64,000 bases of DNA from Isoptericola halotolerans (lineage in GTDB: Bacteria > Actinomycetota > Actinomycetes > Actinomycetales > Cellulomonadaceae). A program made the translations under genes and the position numbers. Positions 17,694 to 28,209 of this stretch are shown one piece after another. Under the pieces are notes generated by a model. That model had not been told where the DNA came from. It did no database searches and saw only the letters and a list, made by a program, of their open reading frames with translations. Location of the stretch: positions 124,001-188,000 of the forward strand of contig NZ_PVTX01000005.1 of the NCBI RefSeq assembly GCF_003003075.1. The letters run 5' to 3'. Within the stretch, counting starts at the first letter, position 1. Every line of letters starts with the position of its first letter.

Positions 17694-19477
17694 GCGCCAC
17701 CACCGCACCGCCGTCCGCGGCCGACCCGCGCCGCCTGCCCATCGCCGACAGCAGCGAGGTCCGGCGCACCGTCGGGCGTCTCTTCCGTCGCCACCGCGGG
17801 GAGCTCGGCGGCGTCGCCGTCCTGCACACCGTCGCGGCGGTCGCCGGTCTCGCCGGGCCGTTCCTGCTCGGCCGGTTCATCGACGAGGTCGCGGGCGGCA
17901 CCACGACGGAGCGGGTCGACACGCTCGCCCTGGTCCTGGTCGCCGCCGTGGTCGTCCAGGCCGTGGTGACCCGGTTCGCGCAGCGCCTGTCCATGGTCTT
18001 CGGCGAGCGGGTGTTCGCCGAGCTCCGCGAGGAGTTCATGGACACCGTCACCCGCCTGCCGCTGTCCACGGTGGAGAAGGCCGGCACGGGCGACCTCGTG
18101 GCCCGCACCACCAACGACGTCAACAAGCTGCAGCACGCGGTGCGCTTCGGCGTGCCCCGGGTGCTGGTGTGCGTCGTCACCATCGGGCTCACCCTCGTCG
18201 CGTCGTTCCTGACCGACCCGCTGGTGGCGCTCGGGCTGCTCGTCGGCGTGCCGATCATCTGGGCGGCCACCCGGTGGTACCTGCGGCGGGCCACTCCCGG
18301 CTACCTGCGCGAGTCCGCCGCCTACGCCACGCTCAACGGCACCATCACCGAGGCCGTGGAGGGTGCGCGCACCACGGACCTGCTCTGGCTCGGGTCACGG
18401 GTGCGCCGGCGGCTGCGCCGTGACCTGTCCGAGGCGTTCGCCGCCGAGAGCTACACGCTCGGGCTGCGGCTGCGCCTCATCCCGTCGCTGGACACCGCCG
18501 TGGCGATCGCGCCGATCGCCGTCGTGCTCTGGGGCGCCTGGCTCGCCTCGCAGGACCTCGCGAGCGTCGGCACCGTCGCGACCATCGCGCTGTACGCGCA
18601 CCAGATGGGCGGACCCGTCTTCGACCTCGTCTTCTGGCTCGACGAGCTCCAGGTCGCCGCCGTCGCGCTCGCCCGCGTCGTCGGTGTCGGCCTGGTCGGG
18701 CCGGACCGCGTGACCTCGGGTGCCGTCCCGACCTCCGAGGAGGTGCACGCCCGCGAGGTGCGGTACGCCTACCGGGAGGGGCACGACGTGCTCCACGGGG
18801 TCTCGGTGGACCTGCGGCCCGGCGAGCGGCTCGCCGTCGTCGGCCCGTCCGGCGCGGGCAAGTCGACGCTCGGCCGGATGCTCGCCGGCATCCACCCGCC
18901 CACCGGCGGCTCCGTCACGGTCGGGGACGTCCCTCTGGTCGACCTGCCGCTGGAGGACCTGCGCGGCCACGTCGCCCTGGTCACCCAGGAGCACCACGTG
19001 TTCGTGGGCACGCTCGCGGAGAACCTGCGGCTGGCGGACCCGGCCGCCTCCGACGACGCGCTGCGGCAAGCCCTCGAGGCGGTCGACGCGCGCGCCTGGG
19101 CGGACGACCTGCCGGCGGGGCTCGCCACCGAGGTCGGGTCCGGCGGGCACCCGCTGAGCGCGGCCCAGGCGCAGCAGGTCGCGCTGGCCCGGCTCGTGCT
19201 GCTCGACCCGCACACGCTGGTGCTCGACGAGGCCACCTCGTTGCTCGACCCCCGCGCGGCCCGGCACCTCGAGCGCTCGCTCAACGCCGTGCTCACCGGC
19301 CGGACCGTCGTCGCGATCGCGCACCGGCTGCACACCGCGCACGACGCCGACCGGGTCGCCGTCGTCGACGCCGGCCGGATCGCGGAGATCGGCCCGCACG
19401 AGGAGCTGGTGGCCGCGGGCGGCGACTACGCCCGGCTGTGGCACAGCTGGCAGCACGAGGGCGGCGGCACCTCGTAG
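17690..19477 (+). CDS. ABC exporter half-transporter, catalytic partner
   Basis: 595 residues, overlapping the previous gene by ATGA. It has a six-helix membrane domain, then an ATPase domain with intact Walker A (VVGPSGAGKST), Walker B (LVLDEATSLLD) and H-loop (IAHRLHTAHD), but a broken signature, LSAAQAQQ instead of LSGGQ. This is the exact complement of its partner. In the head-to-tail dimer, Walker A of this subunit meets the good signature of the other to form one active site, while the second site is degenerate on both sides. The same asymmetry is known from TM287/288-type exporters. Confidence 0.9.
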   Translation: MSATTAPPSAADPRRLPIADSSEVRRTVGRLFRRHRGELGGVAVLHTVAAVAGLAGPFLLGRFIDEVAGGTTTERVDTLALVLVAAVVVQAVVTRFAQRLSMVFGERVFAELREEFMDTVTRLPLSTVEKAGTGDLVARTTNDVNKLQHAVRFGVPRVLVCVVTIGLTLVASFLTDPLVALGLLVGVPIIWAATRWYLRRATPGYLRESAAYATLNGTITEAVEGARTTDLLWLGSRVRRRLRRDLSEAFAAESYTLGLRLRLIPSLDTAVAIAPIAVVLWGAWLASQDLASVGTVATIALYAHQMGGPVFDLVFWLDELQVAAVALARVVGVGLVGPDRVTSGAVPTSEEVHAREVRYAYREGHDVLHGVSVDLRPGERLAVVGPSGAGKSTLGRMLAGIHPPTGGSVTVGDVPLVDLPLEDLRGHVALVTQEHHVFVGTLAENLRLADPAASDDALRQALEAVDARAWADDLPAGLATEVGSGGHPLSAAQAQQVALARLVLLDPHTLVLDEATSLLDPRAARHLERSLNAVLTGRTVVAIAHRLHTAHDADRVAVVDAGRIAEIGPHEELVAAGGDYARLWHSWQHEGGGTS

Positions 19478-19486
19478 GCTCGGCGT

Positions 19487-20734
19487 GTGCGCAGCGCCCT
19501 CCCGACCGCCCCGTCCCTCCCGCCGCTGGTCGCGCCGGGTCCCGAGCTGACCGTCGAGCAGGTCGGCCGGTTCGCCCGGCACCTGTCCCTGCCCGGCATC
19601 GGCGTCGAGGGCCAGCGGCGCCTCGCGGCGGCGCGGGTGCTGGTGGTCGGCGCCGGCGGGCTCGGCAGCCCGGCGCTGCTCTACCTCGCCGCGGCGGGCG
19701 TCGGCACGCTGGGCGTCGTGGACGACGACGTCGTGGACGCCTCGAACCTGCAGCGCCAGGTGCTGCACGGCACGGCCGACGTCGGGCGCGCCAAGACCGC
19801 CTCCGCGCGCGACGCCGTGGCCGACGTCGCCCCGGCGGTGACCGTCGTCGAGCACCGCGAGCGTCTGACCGCGGCCAACGCGCTCGAGGTGCTGCGCGGC
19901 TACGACCTCGTGCTGGACGGGGCGGACAACTTCGCGACGCGGTACCTGGTCTCCGACGCGGCGGAGATCGCCGGCGTCCCTGTGGTGTGGGGCGGGCTCT
20001 ACCGGTACCAGGGGCAGGTGGCGACGTTCTGGGCGGCGCCCCCGGCCGGGGCCGACGGCGAACCGCAGGGCGTGACGTACCGCGACGTGTTCCCCGAGCC
20101 GCCGCCGGCCGCGCTGGCTCCCGACTGCGCCACCGGTGGGGTGCTCGGTGCGCTGTGCGGCACCGTCGGGTCGGTCATGGCGACCGAGGCGATCAAGCTG
20201 ATCACGGGTGCCGGCCGGACCCTGCTCGGGCGGCTCGCCGTCTACGACGCGCTCGACCTCACGTGGCGCCACCTCGACGTCCGGCCCGACCCGTCGCGGG
20301 AACCGGTGACCGCCCTGCCCGACGACGCCGCGTACGCCACGTTCTGCGGGCTCGGTCCGGTCGGGCCCGCCACCATGGAGGACGAATCTGTCAGCCCCGC
20401 GGCGGTGGCCGCCCTGCGCGCGGCGGCTGCCGAGGGTGACGGCGTCGAGCCGTACGTCCTCGACGTGCGCGAACCGTGGGAGGTGGAGCTCGCCGCCGTC
20501 GCCGGCGCGGACCTCGTGGGGCTGGGCGAGCTCCTCGGCCCGGACCGGGACGGCGCCGTCCTGCGGGTGGCCGAGCGTGCCCAGGGCCGCCCGGTGCACG
20601 TCCTGTGCAAGATGGGCGGTCGCGCCGCGCAGGCGGCCGCCGTGCTCCGGGAGGAGGGGCTGCCCGCCCGCGTCATCGCGGGCGGCATCCTCGCGTGGTC
20701 GCGCGACGTCGACCCGTCCGTGCCGGCGTACTGA
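19487..20734 (+). CDS. ThiF/MoeB-type adenylyltransferase fused to rhodanese (MoeZ-like)
   Basis: 415 residues. The E1-like domain shows VVGAGGLGSPALLYLAAAGVG (ATP loop), SNLQRQVLH and DCATGGVLGALCGTVGS with the likely catalytic Cys. A rhodanese domain follows from about residue 310, with active-site Cys in VLCKMGGRAAQAA. The zinc CxxC pairs of E. coli MoeB are absent, as in many MoeZ proteins. It should adenylate the C-terminal Gly of a ubiquitin-like sulfur carrier and pass sulfur to it. Here the likely carrier is ThiS, encoded 0.9 kb away, although MoaD or CysO may also be served. TAGGCT six bases before the GTG indicates a leaderless mRNA. Confidence 0.87.
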   Translation: MRSALPTAPSLPPLVAPGPELTVEQVGRFARHLSLPGIGVEGQRRLAAARVLVVGAGGLGSPALLYLAAAGVGTLGVVDDDVVDASNLQRQVLHGTADVGRAKTASARDAVADVAPAVTVVEHRERLTAANALEVLRGYDLVLDGADNFATRYLVSDAAEIAGVPVVWGGLYRYQGQVATFWAAPPAGADGEPQGVTYRDVFPEPPPAALAPDCATGGVLGALCGTVGSVMATEAIKLITGAGRTLLGRLAVYDALDLTWRHLDVRPDPSREPVTALPDDAAYATFCGLGPVGPATMEDESVSPAAVAALRAAAAEGDGVEPYVLDVREPWEVELAAVAGADLVGLGELLGPDRDGAVLRVAERAQGRPVHVLCKMGGRAAQAAAVLREEGLPARVIAGGILAWSRDVDPSVPAY

Positions 20735-20744
20735 CCGGGGCTTC

Positions 20745-20807
20745 GTTCGGCAGTTCCAGCCTTGTTCGGCAGTTCAAGGTGCCGAACCGAGCAGGAACTG
20801 CCGAACA
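20745..20807. repeat. cluster of inverted GTTCGGCAGTTC repeats between convergent genes
   Basis: Copies at 20745-20757 (GTTCGGCAGTTCC) and 20763-20775 (TGTTCGGCAGTTC) are each perfectly complementary, over 13 bases, to 20794-20807. A related core in inverted orientation, TGCCGAACC, lies at 20780-20788. Two alternative hairpins with the same 3' arm are possible. The position between the stops of the thiF-like gene and thiG fits a bidirectional terminator or a REP-like element. Confidence 0.75.
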
Positions 20808-20815
20808 GGGCGACG

Positions 20816-23024
<2,209 letters not shown>

Positions 23025-23029
23025 GCGTG

Positions 23030-23109
23030 CTCCCTTCGCTGGCATGACCCAGATCAGGTTCGACGGTCGGCGGACCTCGCCCTCTCAGCCCTGGCTCAGG
23101 GCTCCCGTG
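23030..23109 (-). promoter_or_regulatory. TPP riboswitch (THI element)
   Basis: On the minus strand the conserved blocks appear in order: CACGGGAGC, a short P3-type hairpin, GGCTGAGAGG, then ACCTGATCTGGGTCATGCCA and GCGAAGGGAG. These are the pyrimidine-sensing CUGAGA and pyrophosphate-sensing domains of the TPP aptamer. The 3' strand of the closing stem includes AGGGAG, seven bases from the thiO start, so control is probably at translation initiation. It governs thiO-thiS-thiG; the divergent thiE lies outside it. Confidence 0.95.
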
Positions 23110-23148
23110 CTGCGCCCACCCTACTGCCGCGTGGCTACGCTGGCCGCC

Positions 23149-23811
23149 GTGCCCACACCTGCCACGGCGCCCGCCGACCCCCGCGCCCGCCTCGCCGACG
23201 CCCGCCTGTACCTGTGCACCGACGCCCGCTCGTCGGCCGCCGACCTCGAGGACTTCCTGCACGCGGCCCTGCGCGGCGGCGTCGACGTGGTCCAGCTGCG
23301 GGACAAGACGCTGGACGTCGCGCGCGAGCTGGAGCTGCAGGACCTGGTGGCGCGCGTCGCGGGGAGCCACGGAGCCCTGTGGGCCGTCAACGACCGGGCG
23401 GACGTCGCCTCGCTGACCGGGGCGCCGGTGGTCCACATGGGTCAGGGCGACCTGCCGACCGGCGGGGTGCGGCGCCTGCTCGGGGCGGGCCCCGTGCTCG
23501 GGCGCTCCACGCACTCCGCGGAGCAGGCCGCGGCCGCCGACGCCGACCCGGGCGTCGACTACTTCTGCGTGGGCCCGCTGTGGGCCACCCCCACCAAGCC
23601 GGGGCGCACCGCCGTCGGGCTCGACCTGCTGCGCCAGGTCGCCGCGTCGGAGCCGGCCACCCCGTGGTTCGCGATCGGGGGCGTCGACGGGGCCCGGCTG
23701 GACGCGGTGCTCGACGCCGGGGCGCGCCGCGTCGTCGTCGTCCGGGCGATCACCGAGGCGCCGGACCCGGAGCGGGCCGCCCGCGCGCTGCGCGAGCGCC
23801 TCGCCGGCTAG
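23149..23811 (+). CDS. thiE: thiamine-phosphate synthase
   Basis: 220 residues. It couples HMP pyrophosphate with thiazole phosphate to thiamine phosphate. Visible motifs are [32 protein letters not shown] and [20 protein letters not shown] 23149 is chosen because TACGCT (23136-23141) stands exactly seven bases before it and no Shine-Dalgarno is present. It is divergent from the riboswitch-controlled thi operon, so it appears to escape TPP control in cis. No thiC or thiD is present in the window. Confidence 0.93.
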   Translation: MPTPATAPADPRARLADARLYLCTDARSSAADLEDFLHAALRGGVDVVQLRDKTLDVARELELQDLVARVAGSHGALWAVNDRADVASLTGAPVVHMGQGDLPTGGVRRLLGAGPVLGRSTHSAEQAAAADADPGVDYFCVGPLWATPTKPGRTAVGLDLLRQVAASEPATPWFAIGGVDGARLDAVLDAGARRVVVVRAITEAPDPERAARALRERLAG

Positions 23812-23815
23812 CGGC

Positions 23816-23912
23816 CCAGCCCCCTCCCCCCCAGCGCTGTGGGTGCACGACACGCCGTCGGATCATTCAGGCCAGCGGCGCGTCGTGCACCCACAGCGGC
23901 GGAGGGGGCTGG
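23816..23912. terminator. long two-part hairpin between convergent genes
   Basis: Outer arms 23816-23827 and 23901-23912 (12 bases, perfect); inner arms 23835-23856 and 23877-23898 (22 bases, a single G-U type mismatch); loop of 20 bases. The right side lies inside the last codons of the GyrI-like gene (PPPPLWVHDAPLA). It probably terminates both thiE and that gene, but it is far longer than a normal terminator. Confidence 0.7.
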
Positions 23913-24508
23913 ACCGGCTGGCGGATGATCGTCCGCATCCTCTCCGGCGCGGCCCGGCGCGGGTCCGACAGGTAGATCTCGTGGTGGGTGCCGGCCAGCA
24001 CGAGGCCCTCGGCCGCGACGAACTCGTGCAGCCCGGCGACGGTCGGGGCCTCCGCGGCATACGGCCCCACGTGCAGTACCTGCGCCGTGTCCCCGTCGCC
24101 GAAGTGCTCGTAGCGGACGCGGTCGCCGGCGGGCAGCGCCTTCGTCGCCGTCGTGCGGGCCAGGACGTCGGGGACGTCGACGGAGGCGACGGCGTCGGGC
24201 AGGCAGATCATCAGCGTCCACCGCCAGTCGTCCTTGGCCTCGACGCTGAACCGGCTCATGTCGTCCGCCCACCAGAGGCCCTCGAGCGGCATCACGGTGT
24301 ACGCGTCACCCGTGGCCTCCTTCACCGCGGCCCGCACCGCGTAGGCCAGCGGGTACAGCGACTGGACGCACGCACGGTAGACGCCCGCGGTGTTCGGGTC
24401 GCCCTCCCCGTCGGCGAGCAGGTAGGGACGCGACGGCACGGTCACCCGGGACGGCGTCGTCGTCGCGCGGTAGTCGGGGTACGACTTCTTCAGGTCGATG
24501 GACGCCAC
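23867..24508 (-). CDS. GyrI-like/AraC effector-binding domain protein
   Basis: 213 residues from GTG 24508. The sequence VASIDLKKSYPDYRATTTPSRV, the paired MPLEGLWWADD and WRWTLMICLPDAV, then VLHVGPYAAEAPTVAGLHEFVAAEGL and GTHHEIYLSDPRRAAPERMRTIIRQPV are characteristic of the stand-alone GyrI-like small-molecule-binding family, which binds or hydrolyses diverse hydrophobic compounds. The ligand is unknown. The last thirteen residues are encoded by one arm of a large hairpin and look like an added tail. Only 17 bases separate it from SURF1 upstream. Confidence 0.85.
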   Translation of the reverse strand: MASIDLKKSYPDYRATTTPSRVTVPSRPYLLADGEGDPNTAGVYRACVQSLYPLAYAVRAAVKEATGDAYTVMPLEGLWWADDMSRFSVEAKDDWRWTLMICLPDAVASVDVPDVLARTTATKALPAGDRVRYEHFGDGDTAQVLHVGPYAAEAPTVAGLHEFVAAEGLVLAGTHHEIYLSDPRRAAPERMRTIIRQPVQPPPPLWVHDAPLA

Positions 24509-24525
24509 GGGGCCCAGCCTGGCAC

Positions 24526-25446
24526 CTACCCGGCGGGCAGGCCCGCGATGCCGGTGCCCACCGGGTCGCCCGCATCGCCGCCCCGGCCGCGACCGCCGCG
24601 ACGGGACCGGCGCTCGCGCACGCCGCCGGCCATCTCGTCCCGCACCAGCCGGACCCAGAGGGCCACGGCGAACAGGCCGAAGACCCACCACTGCAGGGCG
24701 TAGAAGAAGTTCTGCAGGTTGACGTCCGCGCCGCCCTCGAGCACCGGTCGGGGCAGGGGTGCCGGACCACCGGCGGCAGCGGGCGTCTGCTCCGGGGTGG
24801 AGTCGGTGAGCACCACGTAGGCGGTGTAGATCGGGCCCTCCCAGGTGTTCGCCAGCGCGCTCGAGGCGATGTCCTGCGTCAGGGGCGGGCCGCCCGGGTT
24901 CTCCGGCACGACGCCGGTGCGAGCGGTGGACTCCGAGGCCTGCAGCCAGCCGTCCAGCGTCACCTGGCCCGCCGGAACCTCGAGGGCGGCGTCCCCGGGC
25001 GTCGCCGAGTCGACCCAGCCCCGCACCACCGGCAGCACGGGCGGACCGGACAGCGACGCCCACGACGCGCCGTCGGTGCCGTCGTCGGACACGCGCAGCG
25101 GGGTGAGGACCAGGTAGCCGTCGACCCCGTCCAGGGAACGGCCGGCGACGAGCATCTGCCCCTCCGGCTCGTACGAGCCCGTCACCGCCACCTCGCGCCC
25201 GACCAGATCTCCCGGGAACGACGACTGCGGCGCGAGCACCTCGCCGAGGTCGACGGGCGCCGCCGCGGCCGCCTCCGCCGCCTCCTGCTGCGCAGCGAGG
25301 TTGGCCCGCTCGTAGGCCCGGTCGATCTGCCACACACCCAGCCGCCCGCACACGGCCGCCGCGGCGAGGAAGACCAGCAGGATCGCGATCATCCGCGGCT
25401 GGCGGGCGACCGCCCCGAAGGATCGGCGCACAGGCGGGTTCGGCAC
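24526..25446 (-). CDS. SURF1 family protein
   Basis: 306 residues. Two membrane helices frame the protein: residues about 17-38 (MIAILLVFLAAAAVCGRLGVWQ) and about 250-270 (FFYALQWWVFGLFAVALWVRLV); the extracytoplasmic middle carries the SURF1 pattern (GSYEPEGQMLVAGRSLDGVDGYLVLTPL and PVVRGWV). SURF1 assists cytochrome c oxidase assembly. GTG at 25446 is preferred over a GTG three codons earlier because TACCGT (25459-25454) lies exactly seven bases upstream. The C-terminal 30 residues are Arg/Gly-rich. Confidence 0.88.
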   Translation of the reverse strand: MPNPPVRRSFGAVARQPRMIAILLVFLAAAAVCGRLGVWQIDRAYERANLAAQQEAAEAAAAAPVDLGEVLAPQSSFPGDLVGREVAVTGSYEPEGQMLVAGRSLDGVDGYLVLTPLRVSDDGTDGASWASLSGPPVLPVVRGWVDSATPGDAALEVPAGQVTLDGWLQASESTARTGVVPENPGGPPLTQDIASSALANTWEGPIYTAYVVLTDSTPEQTPAAAGGPAPLPRPVLEGGADVNLQNFFYALQWWVFGLFAVALWVRLVRDEMAGGVRERRSRRGGRGRGGDAGDPVGTGIAGLPAG

Positions 25447-25556
25447 GGGCACCACGGTATCCGCGCGCGGAGGCCGACCAGGAATCCCGTGGCGAACCTC
25501 ACGCGCGTCCGTCGCCGCCGCCGGTCCCGCGCGTCATGCTGCGCCGGGACGCGGCG

Positions 25557-25571
25557 TGCGATGGAATGAGC
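25557..25571 (+). promoter_or_regulatory. shared 15-base motif upstream of xfp
   Basis: TGCGATGGAATGAGC lies 38 bases before the xfp start. A near copy, TGCGGTGGAATGGAC, lies 35 bases before pta. It may be a common operator or a GGAAT-type -35 of an alternative sigma factor. The rest of 25447-25609 shows the SURF1 -10 and nothing else that I can support. Confidence 0.4.
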
Positions 25572-25609
25572 AGCGAGCACGATCGTCCCTCTCCCCGTAG
25601 GAGCGTCAG

Positions 25610-28105
25610 ATGAGCACCTCGACCGCCGACTCCCCGACCTGGCCCGCGACGGGCGTCGCGGAGCTCTCGGACACGGACGTCGAACGCCTCGACCAGTGGT
25701 GGCGTGCCGCCAACTACCTGTCGATCGGCCAGATCTACCTGCTCGACAACCCGATGCTGCGGCGCACGCTGGAGCGCGAGGACGTCAAGCCCCGCCTGCT
25801 CGGGCACTGGGGCACCACCCCTGGCTTGAACTTCCTCTACACGCACCTCAACCGCATCATCCGCGAGCGCCGGCAGTCGACGGTCTACGTCGCCGGCCCG
25901 GGCCACGGCGGTCCCGGCCTGGTGGCCAGCACGTACCTCGAGGGCACGTACTCCGAGATCTACACCGACGTGACCCAGGACGACGAGGGGATGCAGCGGC
26001 TGTTCAAGCAGTTCTCCTTCCCCGGCGGCATCCCGTCGCACGTGGCGCCGGAGACCCCCGGCTCGATCCACGAGGGCGGCGAGCTCGGCTACGCGCTGTC
26101 GCACGCCTACGGCGCCGCGTTCGACAACCCCGACCTGCTGGTGGCGGCCGTCGTCGGCGACGGCGAGGCCGAGACCGGCCCGCTGGCCACGAGCTGGCAC
26201 TCGAACAAGTTCGTCAACCCCCGCACGGACGGCGTCGTGCTGCCGATCCTGCACCTGAACGGCTACAAGATCGCCAACCCGACGGTGCTCGCCCGCATCA
26301 GCGACGACGAGCTGCGCGACCTGATGGTCGGCTACGGGCACACGCCCTACTTCTTCACCGGCGGGTTCGACGGCGAGGACCACGCTGCGGTCCACCGCCG
26401 GTTCGCGCAGCTGCTCGACGAGGTGATGGACCACATCGCCCGCATCAAGGCGGCGGCCCAGGACTCGCCGGCGGACGAGCAGGAGCGGCCCGCCTGGCCG
26501 ATGATCGTCTTCCGCACCCCCAAGGGCTGGACCTGCCCGCCGGAGATCGACGGGCACCGGACGGAGGGCTCCTGGCGGGCCCACCAGGTCCCGCTCGCCA
26601 GCGCGCGCGACACCCCCGAGCACCTGGACGTGCTGCGCGGCTGGCTGCAGTCGTACCGGCCGCACGAGCTGTTCGACGACGCCGGCCGGCTGCGCGACGA
26701 GATCGCCGCGCAGGCCCCGGAGGGCGAGCTGCGCATGGGGGCCAACCCGCACGCCAACGGCGGGCTGCTGCTCCAGGACCTGCGGCTGCCGGACTTCCGC
26801 GACTTCGCCGTCGACGTCCCCCAGCCGGCCGGCGCCATGGCGGAGTCCACCCGGGTTCTGGGCACCTGGCTGACGGAGGTCATCCGCCGCAACCCGGACA
26901 CCTTCCGGATCTTCGGGCCGGACGAGGTCGCCTCGAACCGCCTCCAGGCCGTCTACGACGTCACGGACAAGCAGTGGAACGCGGACTTCCACGGGCCCGA
27001 CGTCGACGAGCACCTCGCCCGCGCCGGTCGCGTCATGGAGATGCTCAGCGAGCACCAGTGCCAGGGCTGGCTGGAGGGCTACCTCCTGACGGGACGCCAC
27101 GGCCTGTTCACCAGCTACGAGGCGTTCATCCACATCGTCGACTCGATGTTCAACCAGCACGCCAAGTGGCTCAAGGTCACGAACCACATCCCGTGGCGCC
27201 GGCCGATCGCGTCCCTCAACTACCTGCTGTCCAGCCACGTGTGGCGGCAGGACCACAACGGGTTCTCCCACCAGGACCCGGGGTTCATCGACCACGTGGT
27301 CAACAAGAAGGCGGAGATCGTCCGGGTCTACCTGCCGCCGGACGCCAACACCCTCCTCAGCACGTACGACCACTGCCTGCGCAGCCGGCAGTACGTGAAC
27401 GTGGTCGTGGCCGGCAAGCAGCCCGCACCGCAGTTCCTGCCGATGGACGACGCGATCGCGCACTGCACGCGGGGGCTCGGCATCTGGGAGTGGGCCGGCA
27501 CGGAGGTTCCCGGGCAGGACCCCGACGTCGTGCTCGGCTGCGCGGGCGACGTTCCCACCCTCGAGACGCTGGCCGCCGCGCACATCCTGCGCGAGGAGCT
27601 GCCGGACCTGAAGGTCCGGGTCATCAACGTGGTGGACCTCATGCGCCTGCAGGACGAGCGGGAGCACCCGCACGGCCTGTCGGACAAGGACTTCGACGGG
27701 TTGTTCACCCCCGACCGGCCGGTCATCTTCAACTACCACGGCTACCCGTGGCTCATCCACCGGCTCACCTACCGCCGCCGCAACCACCCGAACATCCACG
27801 TGCGCGGCTACAAGGAGGAGGGCACCACCACCACGCCGTTCGACATGGCGATGCTGAACGACATCGACCGGTACCACCTGGTCCTCGACGTCATCGACCG
27901 GGTGCCGGGGCTGGGTTCGAAGGTCGCCGGCCTGCGCCAGCGGATGGTGGACGCGCGCCTCGCGGCACGGCAGTACACCCGCGAGCACGGCGAGGACATC
28001 CCCGAGGTGCGCGACTGGGTGTGGCCCGACGCCGGACAGACGGCCACGGACGACGCCGGCCCGATGTACGACGCCGCCACGGCGACCGGCGGTGACAACG
28101 AGTGA
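25610..28105 (+). CDS. xfp: phosphoketolase (xylulose-5-P/fructose-6-P)
   Basis: 831 residues, full length. A thiamine-diphosphate enzyme that splits xylulose 5-phosphate or fructose 6-phosphate with phosphate into acetyl phosphate plus a shorter sugar phosphate. Visible features are [70 protein letters not shown] (ThDP/Mg site) and [25 protein letters not shown] precedes the ATG. pta and ackA follow, giving an ATP-yielding route from sugar phosphate to acetate. The link to thiamine synthesis 2 kb upstream is suggestive only. Confidence 0.96.
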   Translation: MSTSTADSPTWPATGVAELSDTDVERLDQWWRAANYLSIGQIYLLDNPMLRRTLEREDVKPRLLGHWGTTPGLNFLYTHLNRIIRERRQSTVYVAGPGHGGPGLVASTYLEGTYSEIYTDVTQDDEGMQRLFKQFSFPGGIPSHVAPETPGSIHEGGELGYALSHAYGAAFDNPDLLVAAVVGDGEAETGPLATSWHSNKFVNPRTDGVVLPILHLNGYKIANPTVLARISDDELRDLMVGYGHTPYFFTGGFDGEDHAAVHRRFAQLLDEVMDHIARIKAAAQDSPADEQERPAWPMIVFRTPKGWTCPPEIDGHRTEGSWRAHQVPLASARDTPEHLDVLRGWLQSYRPHELFDDAGRLRDEIAAQAPEGELRMGANPHANGGLLLQDLRLPDFRDFAVDVPQPAGAMAESTRVLGTWLTEVIRRNPDTFRIFGPDEVASNRLQAVYDVTDKQWNADFHGPDVDEHLARAGRVMEMLSEHQCQGWLEGYLLTGRHGLFTSYEAFIHIVDSMFNQHAKWLKVTNHIPWRRPIASLNYLLSSHVWRQDHNGFSHQDPGFIDHVVNKKAEIVRVYLPPDANTLLSTYDHCLRSRQYVNVVVAGKQPAPQFLPMDDAIAHCTRGLGIWEWAGTEVPGQDPDVVLGCAGDVPTLETLAAAHILREELPDLKVRVINVVDLMRLQDEREHPHGLSDKDFDGLFTPDRPVIFNYHGYPWLIHRLTYRRRNHPNIHVRGYKEEGTTTTPFDMAMLNDIDRYHLVLDVIDRVPGLGSKVAGLRQRMVDARLAARQYTREHGEDIPEVRDWVWPDAGQTATDDAGPMYDAATATGGDNE

Positions 28106-28159
28106 CCCGCCGGGAGTGACCAAGCCGACGCCGCGGTACCGGTGCGCCGCCGTCGTGCA

Positions 28160-28174
28160 TGCGGTGGAATGGAC
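28160..28174 (+). promoter_or_regulatory. shared 15-base motif upstream of pta
   Basis: TGCGGTGGAATGGAC, twelve of fifteen bases identical to the element before xfp and at nearly the same distance from the start codon. It suggests that pta-ackA has a promoter or operator of its own inside the 104-base gap. Confidence 0.4.
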
Positions 28175-28209
28175 GTGACCACCGCCCGACGCGAGCGAAC
28201 AGGCAGGCA

